Source of the DNA: Aurelia coerulea
Lineage: Eukaryota > Cnidaria > Scyphozoa > Semaeostomeae > Ulmaridae
Length of the DNA: 64,000 bases
NCBI GenBank assembly: GCA_039566865.1
Contig: CM076943.1
Location: 10,960,001-11,024,000, forward strand
Direction: 5' to 3'
This document shows, one piece after another, positions 1-12,855 of this stretch (the first letter of the stretch is position 1; the number at the start of each line of letters is the position of its first letter). The notes under the pieces are model-generated. The model worked only from the letters and a program-made list of their open reading frames with translations, was not told where the DNA came from and did no database searches. The translations under genes and the position numbers were made by a program.

Positions 1-3000
1 TCTTATAGACCTTTATGAAATAAGCATTCAATTCTACATCGAAATATTGCTGAAAGAAATCATTTATTGTAATAAAAGAGTAATCATTCTGAATTGGGAC
101 GTTACAATCCTTACGATCTATCGAAAATTTAAATATATCTGCTCCTAAAATACTTAAATACTTCTTATTGATATTTTTGTAATCAGCATTCAATTCTGCA
201 TCGAAGCATTACTGAAAGAAATCATTCATTGCAATATAAGAATATTCATTCTGAATTGGGACGTTACAATCGTTACTATCTATCGAAAAGTTAGATATCT
301 CTGCTCCTAAAATACTTACCGCCTTCTTGTTCACATTTGTGAAATCAGCATTAAATTCTGCATCGAAGCATTACTGAAAGAAATCATTTTTTGCAATATA
401 AGAATATTCATTCTTATTGGGACATTACAATCGTTACTATCTATCGAAAAGTTAAAGATCTCTGCTCCTAAAATACTTACAGACTTCTAACAGACATTTT
501 GAAATCAGCATTCAATTCTGCATCGAAACATTGCTGAATAAAAAAAATCATTTATTGCAATATAAGAACATTCATTCTTAATTGGGACATTACAATCGTT
601 ACTATCTAACGAAAAAATTAAATATCTCTGCTCCTAAAATACCTACAGACTTCTTATAGACCTTTGTGAAATAAGCATTCAATTCTACATCGAAATATTG
701 CTGAAAGAAATCATTTATTGTAATAAAAGAGTAATCATTCTGAATTGGGACGTTACAATCCTTACGATCTATCGAAAAGTTAAATATCTCTGCTCCTAAA
801 ATACTTAAATCCTTCTTATTCACATTTTGTAATCAGCATTCAATTCTGCATCGAAACATTCCTGAAAGAAATCATTCATTGCAATATAAGAATATTCATT
901 CTGAATTGGGACGTTACAATCGTTACTATCTATCGAAAAGTTAGATATCTCTGCTCCTAAAATACTTACCGCCTTCTTGTTCACATTTGTGAAATCAGCA
1001 TTAAATTCTGCATCGAAGCATTACTGAAAGAAATCATTTTTTGCAATATAAGAATATTCATTCTTATTGGGACATTACAATCGTTACTATCTATAGAAAA
1101 GTTAAAATCTCTGCTCCTAAAATACTTACAGACTTCTTAATGACATTTTGAAATCAGCATTCAATTCTGCATCGAAGCATTGCTGAAAGAAATCATTTAT
1201 TGCAATATAAGAATATTCATTCTCAATTGGGACATTACAATCGTTACTATCTAACGAAAAGTGTAACGATCTCTGCTCCTAAAATATTTACAGACTTCTT
1301 ATTGACATTTTTGAAATCAGCATTCAATTCTGCATCGAAGCATTGCTGAAAGAAATCATTTATTGCAATATAAGAATATTCATTCTGAATTGGGACATTA
1401 CAATCGTTACTATCTATCGAAAAGTTAAATATCTCTGCTCCTAAAATACTTACAAACTTCTTATAGACCTTTTTGAAATAAGCATTCAATTCAACATCGA
1501 CATATTGCTGAAAAAAATCATTTATTGTAATAAAAGAGTAATCATTCTGAATTGGGACGTTATTGCAATATAAGAATATTCATTCTGAATTGGGACTTAC
1601 AATCGTTACGATCTATCGAAAAGTTAAATATCTCTGCTTCTAAAATACTTACCACCTTCTTATTCACATTTTGTAATCAGCATTAAATTCTGAATCAAAA
1701 CGCTCCTGAAAGAATTCATTTATTGCAATATAAGAATATTCATTCTCAATTGCGACGTTATATTCGTTAAGATCTACCGTAAAGTTTAAGATCTCTGCTC
1801 CTAAAATAGTTACAGACTTCTTATTGACATTTCTGAAATCAGCATTCAATTCTGCATTGAAACATTGATAGAACTAACTTATTTGCTCAATATAAAAATA
1901 AATCCCTACAAAATGGGACGAAGTCTATATCTATCGAAATTTCTGCTCCTAAAATACTTACAGACTTCTTATTGACATTTTTGAAATCAGCATTCAATTC
2001 TGCATCGAACATTGCTGAAAGAAATCATTCATTGCAATATAAGAATATTCATTCTGAATTGGGACGTTACAATCGTTACTATCTATCGAAAAGTTAGATA
2101 TCTCTGCTCCTAAAATACTTACAGACTTCTTATTGACATTTGTGAAATCAGCATTAAATTCTGCATCGAAGCATTACTGAAAGAAATCATTTATTGCAAT
2201 ATAAGAATATTCATTCTGAATTGGGACATTACAATCGTTGTTATCTATCGAAAAGTTAAATATCTCTGCTCCTAAAATACTTACCGCCTTCTTATTCACA
2301 TTTTTGTAATCAGCATTCAATTCTGCATCGAAGCATTGCTGAAAGAAATCATTTATTGCAATATAAGAATATTCATTCTGAATTGGGACGTTACAATCGT
2401 TACTATCTATCGAAAAGTTAATATCTCTGCCCCTAAAATACTTACAGACTTCTTATTGACATTTTTGAAATCATGCATTCAATTCTGCATCGAAACATTG
2501 ATAGAACTAACTTATTAGCTCAATATAAAAATAAATCCCTAAAAAATGGGACGAAGTCTATATAGTCTTCCAATGGCTGGGATCTATCAACAAGTTTAAT
2601 ACCTCTGTTCCTAAAATACTTACAAACTTCTGATTGACATTTTTGAAGTCAGCATTCAATTCTGCATCATAACATTGATAGAACTAACTTATTAGCTCAA
2701 TATAAAAATAAATCCCTAACAAATGGGACAAAGTCTATATTCAAATTTCTGCTCCTAAAATACTTACAGACTTCTTATTGACATTTCTGAAATCAGCATT
2801 CATTTCTGCATCGAAGCATTGCTGAAAGAAATCATTTATTGAAATATAAGAATATTCATTCTGAATTGGGACGTTACAATCGTTATTATCTATCGAAAAG
2901 TTAAATATCTCTGCTCCTAAAATACTTACCGCCTTCTTATTCAAATTTTTGTAATCAGCAATAAATTCTGCATCGACACATTGCTGAAAGAATTCATTTA

Positions 3001-6000
3001 TTGCAATATAAGAATAATCATTCTCAATTGGGACGTTATATTCGTTACAATATATCTTAAAGTTAAATATCTCTGCTTCTAAAATACTTACAGACTTCTT
3101 ATTCAAATTTTTTTATTCAGCAATAAATTCTGCATTGACACATTGCTAAAAGAAATCATTTACTTAAGTATAAGAATAATAATTCTGAATTGGGACGCTA
3201 TAATCGTTACGATCTGTCGAAAAGTTGAATATATCTGTTCCTAAAACATTTACAGAATTCTTATTGACATTTTTGAAATCAGCATGCAATTCTGCATTGA
3301 AGCATTTCTGAAAGAAATCATTTATTGAAATATAAGCATATTCATTCTGAATTGGGACATTATAATCGTTATTATCCATCTAAAAGTTAAATATATCTGC
3401 TTCTAAAATACTTACAGACTTCTTATTCAAATTTTTGTAATCAGCATTAAATTCTGCATCGAACAATTGCTGAAAGAATTCATTTATTGCAATATAAGAA
3501 TATTCATTCTGAATTGGGACGTTACAATCGTTACTATCTATCGAAAAGTTGAATATCTCTGCTCCTAAAATAGTTACAGACTTCTTATTGACATTTTTGA
3601 AATCAGCATTCAATTCTGCATCGAAACATTGATGTAAGAAATCATTTATTGCAATCTAAGAATAATCATTCTCAATTGGGACGTTATATTCGTTACGATC
3701 TATCTTAAAGTTAAATATCTCTGCTCCTAAAATACTTACAGACTTCTTATTGACATTTTTGAAATCAGCATTCAATTCTGCATCGAAACATTGATGTAGG
3801 AAATCATTTATTGCATAATAAGAATAATCATTCTCAATTTCGACGTTATATTCGTTAAGATCTATCTTAAAGTTAAATATCTCTGCTCCTAAAATACTTA
3901 CAGACTTCTTATTGACATTTTTGAAGTCAGCATTCAATTCTGCATCGAAACATTAATGTAAAAAATCATTTATTGAAATATATAAACATTCATTCTGAGT
4001 TGGGAAGTTACAATCGTTATTATCCATCTAAACGTTAAATATCTCTGCTCCTAAAATACTTACAGACTTCTTATTGACATTTCTGAAATCAGCATTCATT
4101 TCTGCATCGAAGCATTGCTGAAAGAAATCATTTATTGAAATATAAGAATATTCATTCTGAATTGGGACATTACAATCGTTATTATCTTTCGAAAAGTTAA
4201 ATATCTCTGCTCCTAAAATACTTACCGCCTTCTTATTCAAAATTGGGACGTTATATTCGTTTCGATCTATCAAAAAGTTTAATACCTCTGTTCTTAAAAT
4301 ACTTACAAACTTCTGATTGACATTTTTGAAGTCAGCATTCAATTCTGCATCGAAACATTGATGTAAGAATTCATTTATTGAAATATAAGAATATTCATTC
4401 TGAGTTGGGAAGTTATAATCGTTATGATCTATCATAAAGTTTAATATCTCTGCTCCTAAAATACTTACAAACTTCTGATTGACATTTTTGAAGTCAGCAT
4501 TCAATTCTGCATCGAAACATTGATGTAAGAAAATCATTTATTGCAATCTAAGAATAATCATTCTCAATTTCGACGTTATATTCGTTAAGATCTACCATAA
4601 AGTTAAATATCTCTGCTCCTAAAATACTTACAGACTTCTTATTGACATTTTTGAAATCAGCATTCAATTCTGCATCGAAATATTGATGTAGGAAATCATT
4701 TATTGCATAATAAGAATAATCATTCTCAATTTCGACGTTATATTCGTTAAGATCTATCTTAAAGTTAAATATCTCTGCTCCTAAAATACTTACAGACTTC
4801 TTATTGACATTTTATATGTCAGCATTCAATTTTGCATCGAAACATTGATGTAAAAAATCATTTATTGAAATATATAAATATTCATTCTGAGTTGGGAAGT
4901 TACAATCGTTATTATCTATCAAAAAGTTAAATATCTCTGCTCCTAAAATACTTACCGCCTTCTTATTCAAATTTTGTAATCAGCAAATAAATTCTGCATC
5001 GACACATTGCTGAAAGAATTCATTTATTGCAATATAAGAATAATCAGTCTCAATTGGGACGTTATATTCGTTACGATATATCTTAAAGTTAAATATATCT
5101 GCTTCTAAAATACTTACAGACTTCTTATTGACATTTTATATGTCAGCATTCAATTTTGCATCGAAAAATTGATGTAAGAAATCATTTATTGAAATATAAG
5201 AATATTCATTCTGAGTTGGGAAGTTACAATCGTTATCATCTATCAAAAAGTTAAATATCTCTGCTCCTAAAATACTTACAAACTTCTGATTGACATTTTT
5301 GAAGTCAGCATTCAATTCTGCATCGAAATATTGATGTAAGAAATCATTTATTGCAATCTAAGAATAATCATTCTCAATTGGGACGTTATATTCGTTACGA
5401 TCTATCTTAAAGTTACATATCTCTGCTCCTAGAATACTTACAAACTTCTGATTGACAGTTTTGAAGTCAGCATTAAATTCTGCATCAAAAAATTTCTGAA
5501 ATAAATCATTTATTGCAATATAAGAATAATCATTCTGAATTGGGACGTTACAATCGTTACGATCTATCGAAAAGTTAAATATCTCTGCTCCTAAAATACT
5601 TACAGACTTCTGATTGACATTTATGAAATCAGCATTCAATTCTGCATCGACACATTTCCTAAAGAATACATTTATTTCAATATAAGAATAATCATTCTGA
5701 ATTGGGACGTTACAATCATTACTATCTATCGAAAAATTAAATATCTCTCCTTCTAAAATGCTTACAGACTTCTTTTTGACATTTTTTGAAATCAGCATTC
5801 AATTCTGCATCGAAACATTGCTGAAAGAATACATTTACTGCAATATAATAGTAATCATTCTGAATTGATACATTAGAATTGTAACGATCTATCTTAAAGT
5901 TTAATATCTCTGCCGCTAAAATATTTACAGACTTTTGATTGATATTTTTTGAATTCAGCATTCAATTCTGCATCGAAACATTGCTGAAAGAAACCATTTA

Positions 6001-6150
6001 TTGCAATATAAGAATATTCATTCATAATTGGACGTTACAATCGTTACTATCTATCGAAAAATTAAATATCTCTGCTCCTAAAATACTTACAGACTTCTTA
6101 TTGACAATTTTTGAAATCAGCATTAAGTCTGCAACGACACATTGATAGAA
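1..6150 (-). repeat. 162-bp tandem repeat array, open as a 54-codon repeat on the minus strand
   Basis: The block containing 'ctgctcctaaaatacttac' recurs every ~162 bp (for example near 302, 464, 628 and 792), giving roughly 38 units by division. On the minus strand the unit is a multiple of three and reads as a 54-aa repeat with key segments KKSVSILGAEIFNF, NVPIQNEYSYIAINDFF and QCFDAELNADF. Indels and stops break this into ORFs of 60-169 codons, the longest at 4028-4537. Variant monomers with a different half (around 1860-1930, 2500-2600 and 2680-2745) are interspersed. Most units carry on the minus strand GTAAGTATTTTAG and, 108 nt later, TTTCTTTCAG, which is a GT-AG pair. It could be a satellite derived from a coding repeat or a decayed exon array. 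It continues off the left edge. The protein family is not recognised. Confidence 0.9.
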
Positions 6151-7500
6151 CTAACTTATTAGCTCAATATAAAAATAATCCCTAAAGATATGGGTGAATC
6201 TATATATAGTCTTCAAATGGCTTGCATCTAAAAAGTTTAATCTCTGTTGACTGAATACATTAAAAAGTTTCTGATTCGACATTTACTTAGTCAGCATTCA
6301 ATTCTCATCGAAACATTGATGTAGAAATCATTTATTGCAATCTAAGAATAATCATTCTCAATTGGGACGCATATTCGTGATGATCTATCAAAAGTTTAAA
6401 TATCTCTGCTCCTTTGATACTTACATCAAACTTCTGATTGATATTTTTTGAAGTCAGCATTCAATTCTTCATCGAAACACGGCTGAAAGAAATCATTTAT
6501 TGCAATATAAGAATTTCACTATAATTCGGATTACAATCGTTAATCTATCGAAAAGTTTAAGTATCTCTGCTCCTAAATACTTATAGACTTCGTTATTGAC
6601 ATTGACATTGCATGAAATCAGCATTCAATTCTGATCGAATTACTTATAGAATCATTTATTGCAATATACACAATGTTCAGAATTGGGACGTTACAATCGT
6701 TTACTATCTATCGAATCATTAAATATCTCTTTCTAAAATGCTTACAAAAATATATTTGACATTTTTTGAAATCAGCATTCAATTTGCATCGAAACCTGAA
6801 GAATACATTTATGCAATACTAATAGTATTCATTAGAATTCAACCATTACACGGTGCTCAGAATCATATTTTCTCGACAAGTTTACTACCTCATTCCTAGC
6901 ATACGTATTAACTTCTGATTGAGGTTTCATGAATGTTTCAGCAAATAATCTCTGTTTTGAAAATTGCATCAAACCAAATTATTTATTGCAATATAAGAAT
7001 TTCATTCTTAATTCGGATATTACAATTTACTATCTATCGAAAAGTTTCAATACTCTATGTTCTCTAAGATACTTACATCACTTCGGATTGACATCATTGA
7101 AGTCAGCATTCAATTGTTCATCGAAACATTTGAAAGAATACATTATCTCAATATTATAGTAATCATTCTGAATTGCATACATTAGCCAATTTCAAACGAT
7201 CTAATTAAACTTAATATCTTCTATAATATTTACAGACATTGACATTTTTGTTCAGCATTCAATTCTGCTCGACACGTTTTGCTGTAAATCAGATTGCAAT
7301 ATAATTAATCATTCTGATTGATACTTAGAATCGTTCTATCTTAAAGTAAATTCTCTGTGCTAAAATTTACAACTTTTATTGAATTTTTGAAGATCAGCAT
7401 TCGAATTCTACCGTGAAACTTTGCTGAAAGAAACCATTTATTGCAATATAATTCGATATACAATTGCTATATAATTCGATGTAATATCTCCTTCTATATC
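6151..7500 (-). repeat. Degenerate tail of the 162-bp array
   Basis: The same monomer blocks (the 'gaaatcagcattcaattctg' and 'tctctgctcc' segments) are still recognisable but carry many small deletions, and no long ORF survives. Pieces of the neighbouring ~170-bp satellite (for example 'ttttctcgacaagttt' near 6870) are already mixed in. This looks like an array edge where homogenisation has stopped. Confidence 0.75.
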
Positions 7501-7629
7501 ACATGAAGGAGATAAACTAAAATAAAACTAAATATATAAGAGGCCCCCTAGCTATTCAGAAAAGAATTAGAATTGAACGATATTGTGCAAATGGAATTTT
7601 CGATAGTACGCTATAGTGATAGAAGATAT

Positions 7630-8645
7630 AGTGAATGTTCACTATAGTGTTTCAAATGTTTAAAAAATTTATCTCGTTTTGACTGAATTGCATCAAACCA
7701 AGTTTCATATTCGATGAATTACTTATAGATTTATAAGATTTCAACCATACACGGTGTTCAGACCTCATATTTTCTCGACAAGTTTACTATCACTCGGAGC
7801 ATCATTAACCTGATGAGGTTTCAAATGTTTCAAAAATATATCTTGTTTTGACTGATGAATTGCAACAAACCAAGTTTCATATTCGATCAATTATTCATAT
7901 ATTCATAAGATTTCAACTATATACTCTGTTCTGAATTCATATTTTCTCGACAAGTTTACTATCACTTGAGCCTAATTAACCTGATGAGGTTTCAAATGTT
8001 TTAAAAAATAGACCTCATTTTGACTGAATTGCATCAAACCAAGTTTCATATTCGATCAATTGACCATTTATTGATTAAATTTCAACGCATACACTGTGTT
8101 CAGACCTCATATTTTCTCGACAAGTTTACTATCACTCGGAGCATCATTAACCTGATGAGGTTTCAAATGTTTCAAAAATATATCTCGTTATTTTGAAGAA
8201 TTGCATCCAACCAAGTTTCATATTCGATTCATTGACCATCAATTCATTAAATATCAACTATAGACTGTGTTTTGACCTCATATTTTCTCGACAAAATTAC
8301 TATCAATTGAACATCATTAACCTAATGAGGTTTCAAATGTTTTGATATATAGACATCGTTTTGAAGAATTGCATCAAGCCAAGTTTCATATTCAATTCAT
8401 TGACCATCAATTCATAAGATTTCAACCATAGACTGCGTTTTGACCTCATATTTTCTCGACAAGTTTACTATCACTCGGAGCATCATTAACCTGACGAGTT
8501 TTCAAATGTGTGAAAAAGTATGCCTCGTTTTGACTGAATTGCATCAAACCAAGTCTCATGTTTGATCAATTCCTTATAGATTTATAGTATTTCAAGCATA
8601 CATTGTGTTTAGACCTCATATTTTCTCAAAAAGTTTACTATCACT
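7630..8645 (+). repeat. Second satellite, ~165-175 bp unit
   Basis: Five to six units share 'ttttctcgacaagtttact', 'atcattaacctgatgagg', 'tttcaaatgttt' and 'gcatcaaaccaagtttcat'. The 'ctcgacaag' landmarks lie near 7772, 7950, 8114, 8286, 8455 and 8627. No reading frame is conserved. The array is cut at 8645 by an inserted element and resumes at 10125. Confidence 0.85.
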
Positions 8646-10124
8646 CAATCTCGTCCCCAGAGTGAGTTCGTTGCTCTACCTCTACTCTGGGATACAAGAG
8701 GCCGTTCGGCAATTTGATTGGCTATTCGAAAACAATAGTAAAATCAGATAATAACTTGCTCCCATTCAAAAATGGCCTTTATTGAATCGGTAATTTCACA
8801 AAATCAATGGGGTGTATGAGGCAAGTGAGGAGTTTAAGAGGGGTAATGGACCACGGCGCATCCGAATTTCGGAGTTTCAGGAAATGTTGGGCTCATTATG
8901 ACGTCATAACAGGGGGTTGAAAAATAAATGTTGCGATTTTCCGACCTGAGGTTACGTTTGGAGTCGATGCTCCATGGTTACAAGCCCGATTTCAAAACAG
9001 AAAAAAGTTTTCAAGAGACCATTCATCTGCAAGTCTAATAACGTAATTTGGGGTTCAATATTGCCCCCAGAAGTGGAGCGCGCGCCCCCCAAAAATGGCG
9101 AATAATTTCGGCCTACCCCATTTTACACCGTAACTCCGTTTTGCGAGGAGTAAACGGCCGCGGCATGTCAAAAATCAACGGAAAACTGTATTCTTTCTCT
9201 AAAACACTTTTAATCTCCAATTTATCTCTAAAATTCGCCGAATAACGGGCCATTCTATTTTCAAAGCTGTGGGGGAAATTCTCGAAAATTTCAACTTAGG
9301 CCCTTTTTCCACCCAAATGGATCGTGCTCGTTTTCCTACTAAATGCACTTGCTAACCCCGGATTAATGATTAAATACCTTAAAAAGGGCTAAAATAGGGT
9401 CCTCAAAGTGTTTGTTTTTAATTTCTCAATTTATATACTTCAGAATTAGCGCTAGAGCAACGACCATTTTTCGTCGATTATCGTTGCCTAGCAAACTGCA
9501 AATCCATAATGGGGCGCATCTTGCCATATATTGGCAAGATTGATGCCAAGTGTACCAGGGTGTAGCCTGCGTGCAGACTTTACTCTCCACTGCGAAGGAG
9601 AGCCTATGAGGATCTTGTAAAGTCTGCGAATTAGCGCCCATTATCGAGTTCTGAATAAAAAGTTTCTCCTGCAAAGAGGAGCTCAATCTTGCGCAATAAA
9701 TTGACGCCTCCAACAGGAAGGAAGAATGATCCCTATCATGCGAAGAGAATCCCATCCCACCCACACAACTTCAGAGCCTGCAAACTGCAGAGTTAATAGG
9801 CATGAAAGACTCACCAGTGATTCAAGAACCCCACTTGCTGACACATGTCTAAGCTAAGGGTACTACCAACACACCATTACCCATCTCTCATGATCAGCTC
9901 ATCAAATGAAAGTTTAGGCCTAGCCTGAAGTAAACATTCTGTCCTCGGAGCGGAGAAACTTTCAAAGAATTGCCTCATGATCTTTGTAGACTTCCTTCAC
10001 CTTTACAAGATCCGCCTGGACTCTCCTTCGCAGTGGAAAGAAAAGTCTGCACGCAGGCTAACCAGGGTGTTCTTTCGGCTTCGTGACCAGCGTATGACGT
10101 CAGAACACCCTGGGAACGAGGTTG
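8646..10124. mobile_element. DNA transposon (~1.48 kb) inserted in the satellite, 9-bp TSD
   Basis: The left end reads CAATCTCGTCCCCAG and the right end, reverse-complemented, CAACCTCGTTCCCAG. Both sides are flanked by ACTATCACT (8637-8645 and 10125-10133), which is satellite sequence, so the element split a monomer. A 9-bp duplication suggests a Mutator-like or related mechanism (inference). Inside are an inverted-repeat pair (9563-9622 and 10001-10060, containing 'gcctgcgtgcagactt') and a hairpin at 10062-10073/10102-10113. No transposase is seen; the 112-codon minus ORF at 9426-9764 has no recognisable domain. It is probably non-autonomous. Confidence 0.8.
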
Positions 10125-10190
10125 ACTATCACTCGGAGCATCATTAACCTGATGAGGTTTGAAATGTTTTCAAAATGATACCTCTATGAA
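10125..10190 (+). repeat. Continuation of the ~170-bp satellite after the insertion
   Basis: 'actatcactcggagcatc' followed by 'attaacctgatgagg' continues the monomer interrupted at 8645. It then gives way to unrelated sequence. Confidence 0.75.
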
Positions 10191-10389
10191 CGATAATAGA
10201 ATTTATACAGTTTAACCCTATTTTTGCTGGGGTGGGGGGGGGGCACAAAGTACCCGCGGTAAAGTTCATTTGATGTTGTGTGGTGTGGTCAGTTCGAAAA
10301 ATAAAGAGCTAAAATTTGTAATTTTTTTTCAAAATGGTAGATACTGATCACGTGACCAACCTCTTTTCAACAGGTGGTCAGCCGGACAA

Positions 10390-10810
10390 TACACCAATTC
10401 AATATACAGCCTCGTTTTGGAAAATATTCAAAATTCTTTGATACGAAATTTTAGAGGATGAATTCGGATTTAGCACTCAAACTTTAGTCTTGCTGCAGGT
10501 TTTTATGTTGCTATCGGTAGTAATTTTGATTTTATGGCGATGCAAAGTTTGAAAACTTGTAAGACTATGACTCACCATGACTCAGGGTGTAAAGTTTCAC
10601 CCTGAACGACTTTTCACGGTCAAATCCCTTGCAAGTTTTTAAACTTTATATCGTCATAATATCAACATCACAATCGGCATCAGTTCAAAAACGCGAAAAT
10701 AAACTAAAGTTTGGGTGCTAAATCCGAATCTGGGCTTGACATTTTCATGTGAACAATAGAAAGAAATTTTGATACATTTCCAAAACGAGGCTGCTATATT
10801 GAAGAGGTGT
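10390..10810. mobile_element. Palindromic (long-TIR) MITE
   Basis: The arms 10399-10563 and 10627-10800 are imperfect reverse complements. They share 'cagcctcgttttggaaa', 'attcggatttagcac' and 'caaactttag'. No coding content or clear target duplication was found. A satellite remnant ('ttactatcacttgagcatc', 10893 onward) follows it, so it too may lie inside the satellite. Confidence 0.65.
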
Positions 10811-10892
10811 ATTAAAGAAGCGAGTTTAGTTTTTGGAAGGATGACCGTGGAACAATTTAGAATACCACCATTCGATAGCTTTCGATGAGACA

Positions 10893-10962
10893 GGGTTACT
10901 ATCACTTGAGCATCTTTAACCTGATGACGTCGATCCAGATGTTTTAAAAATTATACCCTGCC
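10893..10962 (+). repeat. Remnant of the ~170-bp satellite
   Basis: 'ttactatcacttgagcatc', 'tttaacctgatgacg' and 'agatgttttaaaaattata' match the monomer at 7940-8040. From here to 11443 nothing further is recognised. Confidence 0.6.
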
Positions 10963-11443
10963 TCGCATAAGAACGCAAAACGAGGCTGAATAAAAATGTC
11001 ACAATCATTTTGGCCTAAATTTTGTTTTGTATTTGCACGTGAGTGAGAAGAGAAGGAATGCGAGACCAACGAAGCACTGCTTGTAAGTAGAACACTGCCG
11101 AACAAAGTTTGGAACTAAAATCTACGTAAAAAGAATCCCGGTTATTGTGAATGTTTTAGCTTTTTTGATTGATTGAGTTTGTTTCCAAAAATAGTTCGGT
11201 CTAGACTATTAGGTAGGGGTAGGGTACTGGCGGGATTTATCAGGCAGCTGGATATATCAGGTACACGCAGCGCTTAACACCCAGAAACACGACCTAAACT
11301 TTTTAAAATCAAAACGTACTTTTTTTGAACCTTCCTCCTTTATCATTCTTCTTCCATTATGTACGATTATTTTATTACTCTTTCTTTCCGACCGCCAGGC
11401 TCGGCGCCGGCGGAGTATCTCGCACTTACCGGAAAACTTCGTG

Positions 11444-11897
11444 CCCAGGGGGGGGGGGGGTACTCTGGTATATTCAGGATAGGGATGCTCAGGTTACTTT
11501 TTTGGGTCTAAGATTTAGGCAAGGATTATTTTTTTGGGTCAATGATTTGTACAGTTATTTTTTTGGGTTCAAGAAATTCTGGCTTACTTTTTTGGGTCTC
11601 AAATATGAGAAAAAGTGAAAATATTGAGGAAAGCATAATTTACAAACAAAATTAGAGTCAAGTAACAGTACTAAAATCAGAAAAACATAAATATCGAAAC
11701 AAATTATGAGAAATCTAATCAGTTAGGGCATTTTTGTGCAGATTTAAGATACTGACGTCATAACATTTGGGTATGTAAGATCGGAAAAATTATTTTTTTG
11801 GGTCTATTTTCATGCTAGAAATTATTTTTTTGGGTTCATGCGTTGTACCCCAGCCTGAGCACCCCTATCCCAAATATACCTGAGTACCCCCCCTGGG
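11444..11897. mobile_element. hAT-like MITE, 454 bp, 8-bp TSD
   Basis: The ends are CCCAGGGGGG and CCCCCCTGGG, followed inward by matching 'gtactctggtatatt' and, inverted, 'aatatacctgagtac'. The flanks are ACTTCGTG at 11436-11443 and 11898-11905, a perfect 8-bp duplication typical of hAT elements. The motif TTTTTTGGGT is repeated about six times inside, all in the same orientation, like subterminal transposase-binding repeats. No transposase is encoded. A second, edge-truncated copy starts at 63714. Confidence 0.85.
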
Positions 11898-12115
11898 ACT
11901 TCGTGCATCCAGCTTTTGACTTTGTGTGTCATCAGCGACATTTCATTTTTTTTCATTTTAACTTTTTATCCATGGTAATCCACTCAATATTTACATACTG
12001 CTTTACAGGGAGCCATGCTAAAGTAATATTAAAAATTAGATAATGAATAAATATATAATACACTCCTATATACAATAAATCGTTGACAAAAAAAAGAAAG
12101 AAAAACGAGAAGAGT

Positions 12116-12836
12116 CATAGTTTGGCTTTATATTTTCTTCGAAAAGTATGGAGCGATGAGGAGGCCTTGACACCACTATCTAGGTCACTCCAGACCTTTG
12201 CCCCTCTGTAAGCAAACAATTTCTGACCAGTTGATGTTCTTAGTAATGGTAATCTAAGGCCCGTTTTAGAGTTCCTCAGCTGACGGTTAGTAGCTTCGGA
12301 TACACTTTGAAATATGTTACTCAAGCAATCAGGGGCAAGGGCGTTAAGAGATTTATACACCATCTTGCTAGTCTCAAAATCGATCAGTTCTCTAATAGTA
12401 AGCCAACCGAGATTCCTTATTAAAGGCAGAGCTGAAGTGTCATAGGGGCTGTTTGTGACTATCCTGGCGGCTCAATTTTTAAGTTTGTGCAACTTATCGA
12501 GGGCTGATGCACCGCAAGATCCCCAGACAGGGCAACAATACCTAAAATAGGGCTCAACGAGACTTCTATACAGCATAATGAGGTTTTCCTTAGGTAGGTA
12601 TCGTTTAGAATACTTCAACATACCGATACCTCTAGAGACTTTCTTGATTGTAGAGGACAAGTGAGCGGACCATTTAAGTTGATTGTCAACCTGCAAACCA
12701 AGATACTTGGTATTGTTGACCATGGTGATCACCTCATTACCAATGTTAAGGTCAGCTTAGGAAGAACTGGGCAAGTCTATATTGTGAAGCTTGCACCTGC
12801 TACCTGTTATCATCCCTTGAGTTTTTACGACATTAA
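12116..12836 (-). pseudogene. LINE reverse transcriptase, C-terminal part (degenerate)
   Basis: Minus-strand translation gives typical non-LTR RT thumb and C-terminal sequence: NTKYLGLQVDNQLKWSAHL, LYRSLVEPYFRYCCPVWG, AARIVTNSPYD, and ending LLRTSTGQKLFAYRGAKVW. It contains in-frame stops (for example near 12476 and 12757). It is related to the LINE at 61652-63330. It stops exactly at the TTAA flanking the Kolobok-type element, and its upstream half lies at 20182-20410. It is a dead copy. Confidence 0.85.
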
Positions 12837-12855
12837 AGGCCTTATGCAATGAAAA
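12837..12855 (+). repeat. Left terminal inverted repeat, TTAA-flanked
   Basis: 19 bp identical to the complement of 20159-20177 and preceded by TTAA at 12833-12836. Similarity stops after the AAAA. Confidence 0.9.

Noticed and set aside
1..6150. CRISPR-like or bacterial repeat array.
   Set aside because: The repeat is 162 bp with no unique spacers, and the surroundings are clearly a eukaryotic genome.
9426..9764. 112-codon minus ORF.
   Set aside because: It lies across an inverted repeat in a non-autonomous element and has no recognisable domain.
11325..11618. 97-codon plus ORF (and its relative at 63704-63925).
   Set aside because: It runs into the hAT-like MITE; the repeated Phe-Trp-Val segment is the TTTTTTGGGT motif.
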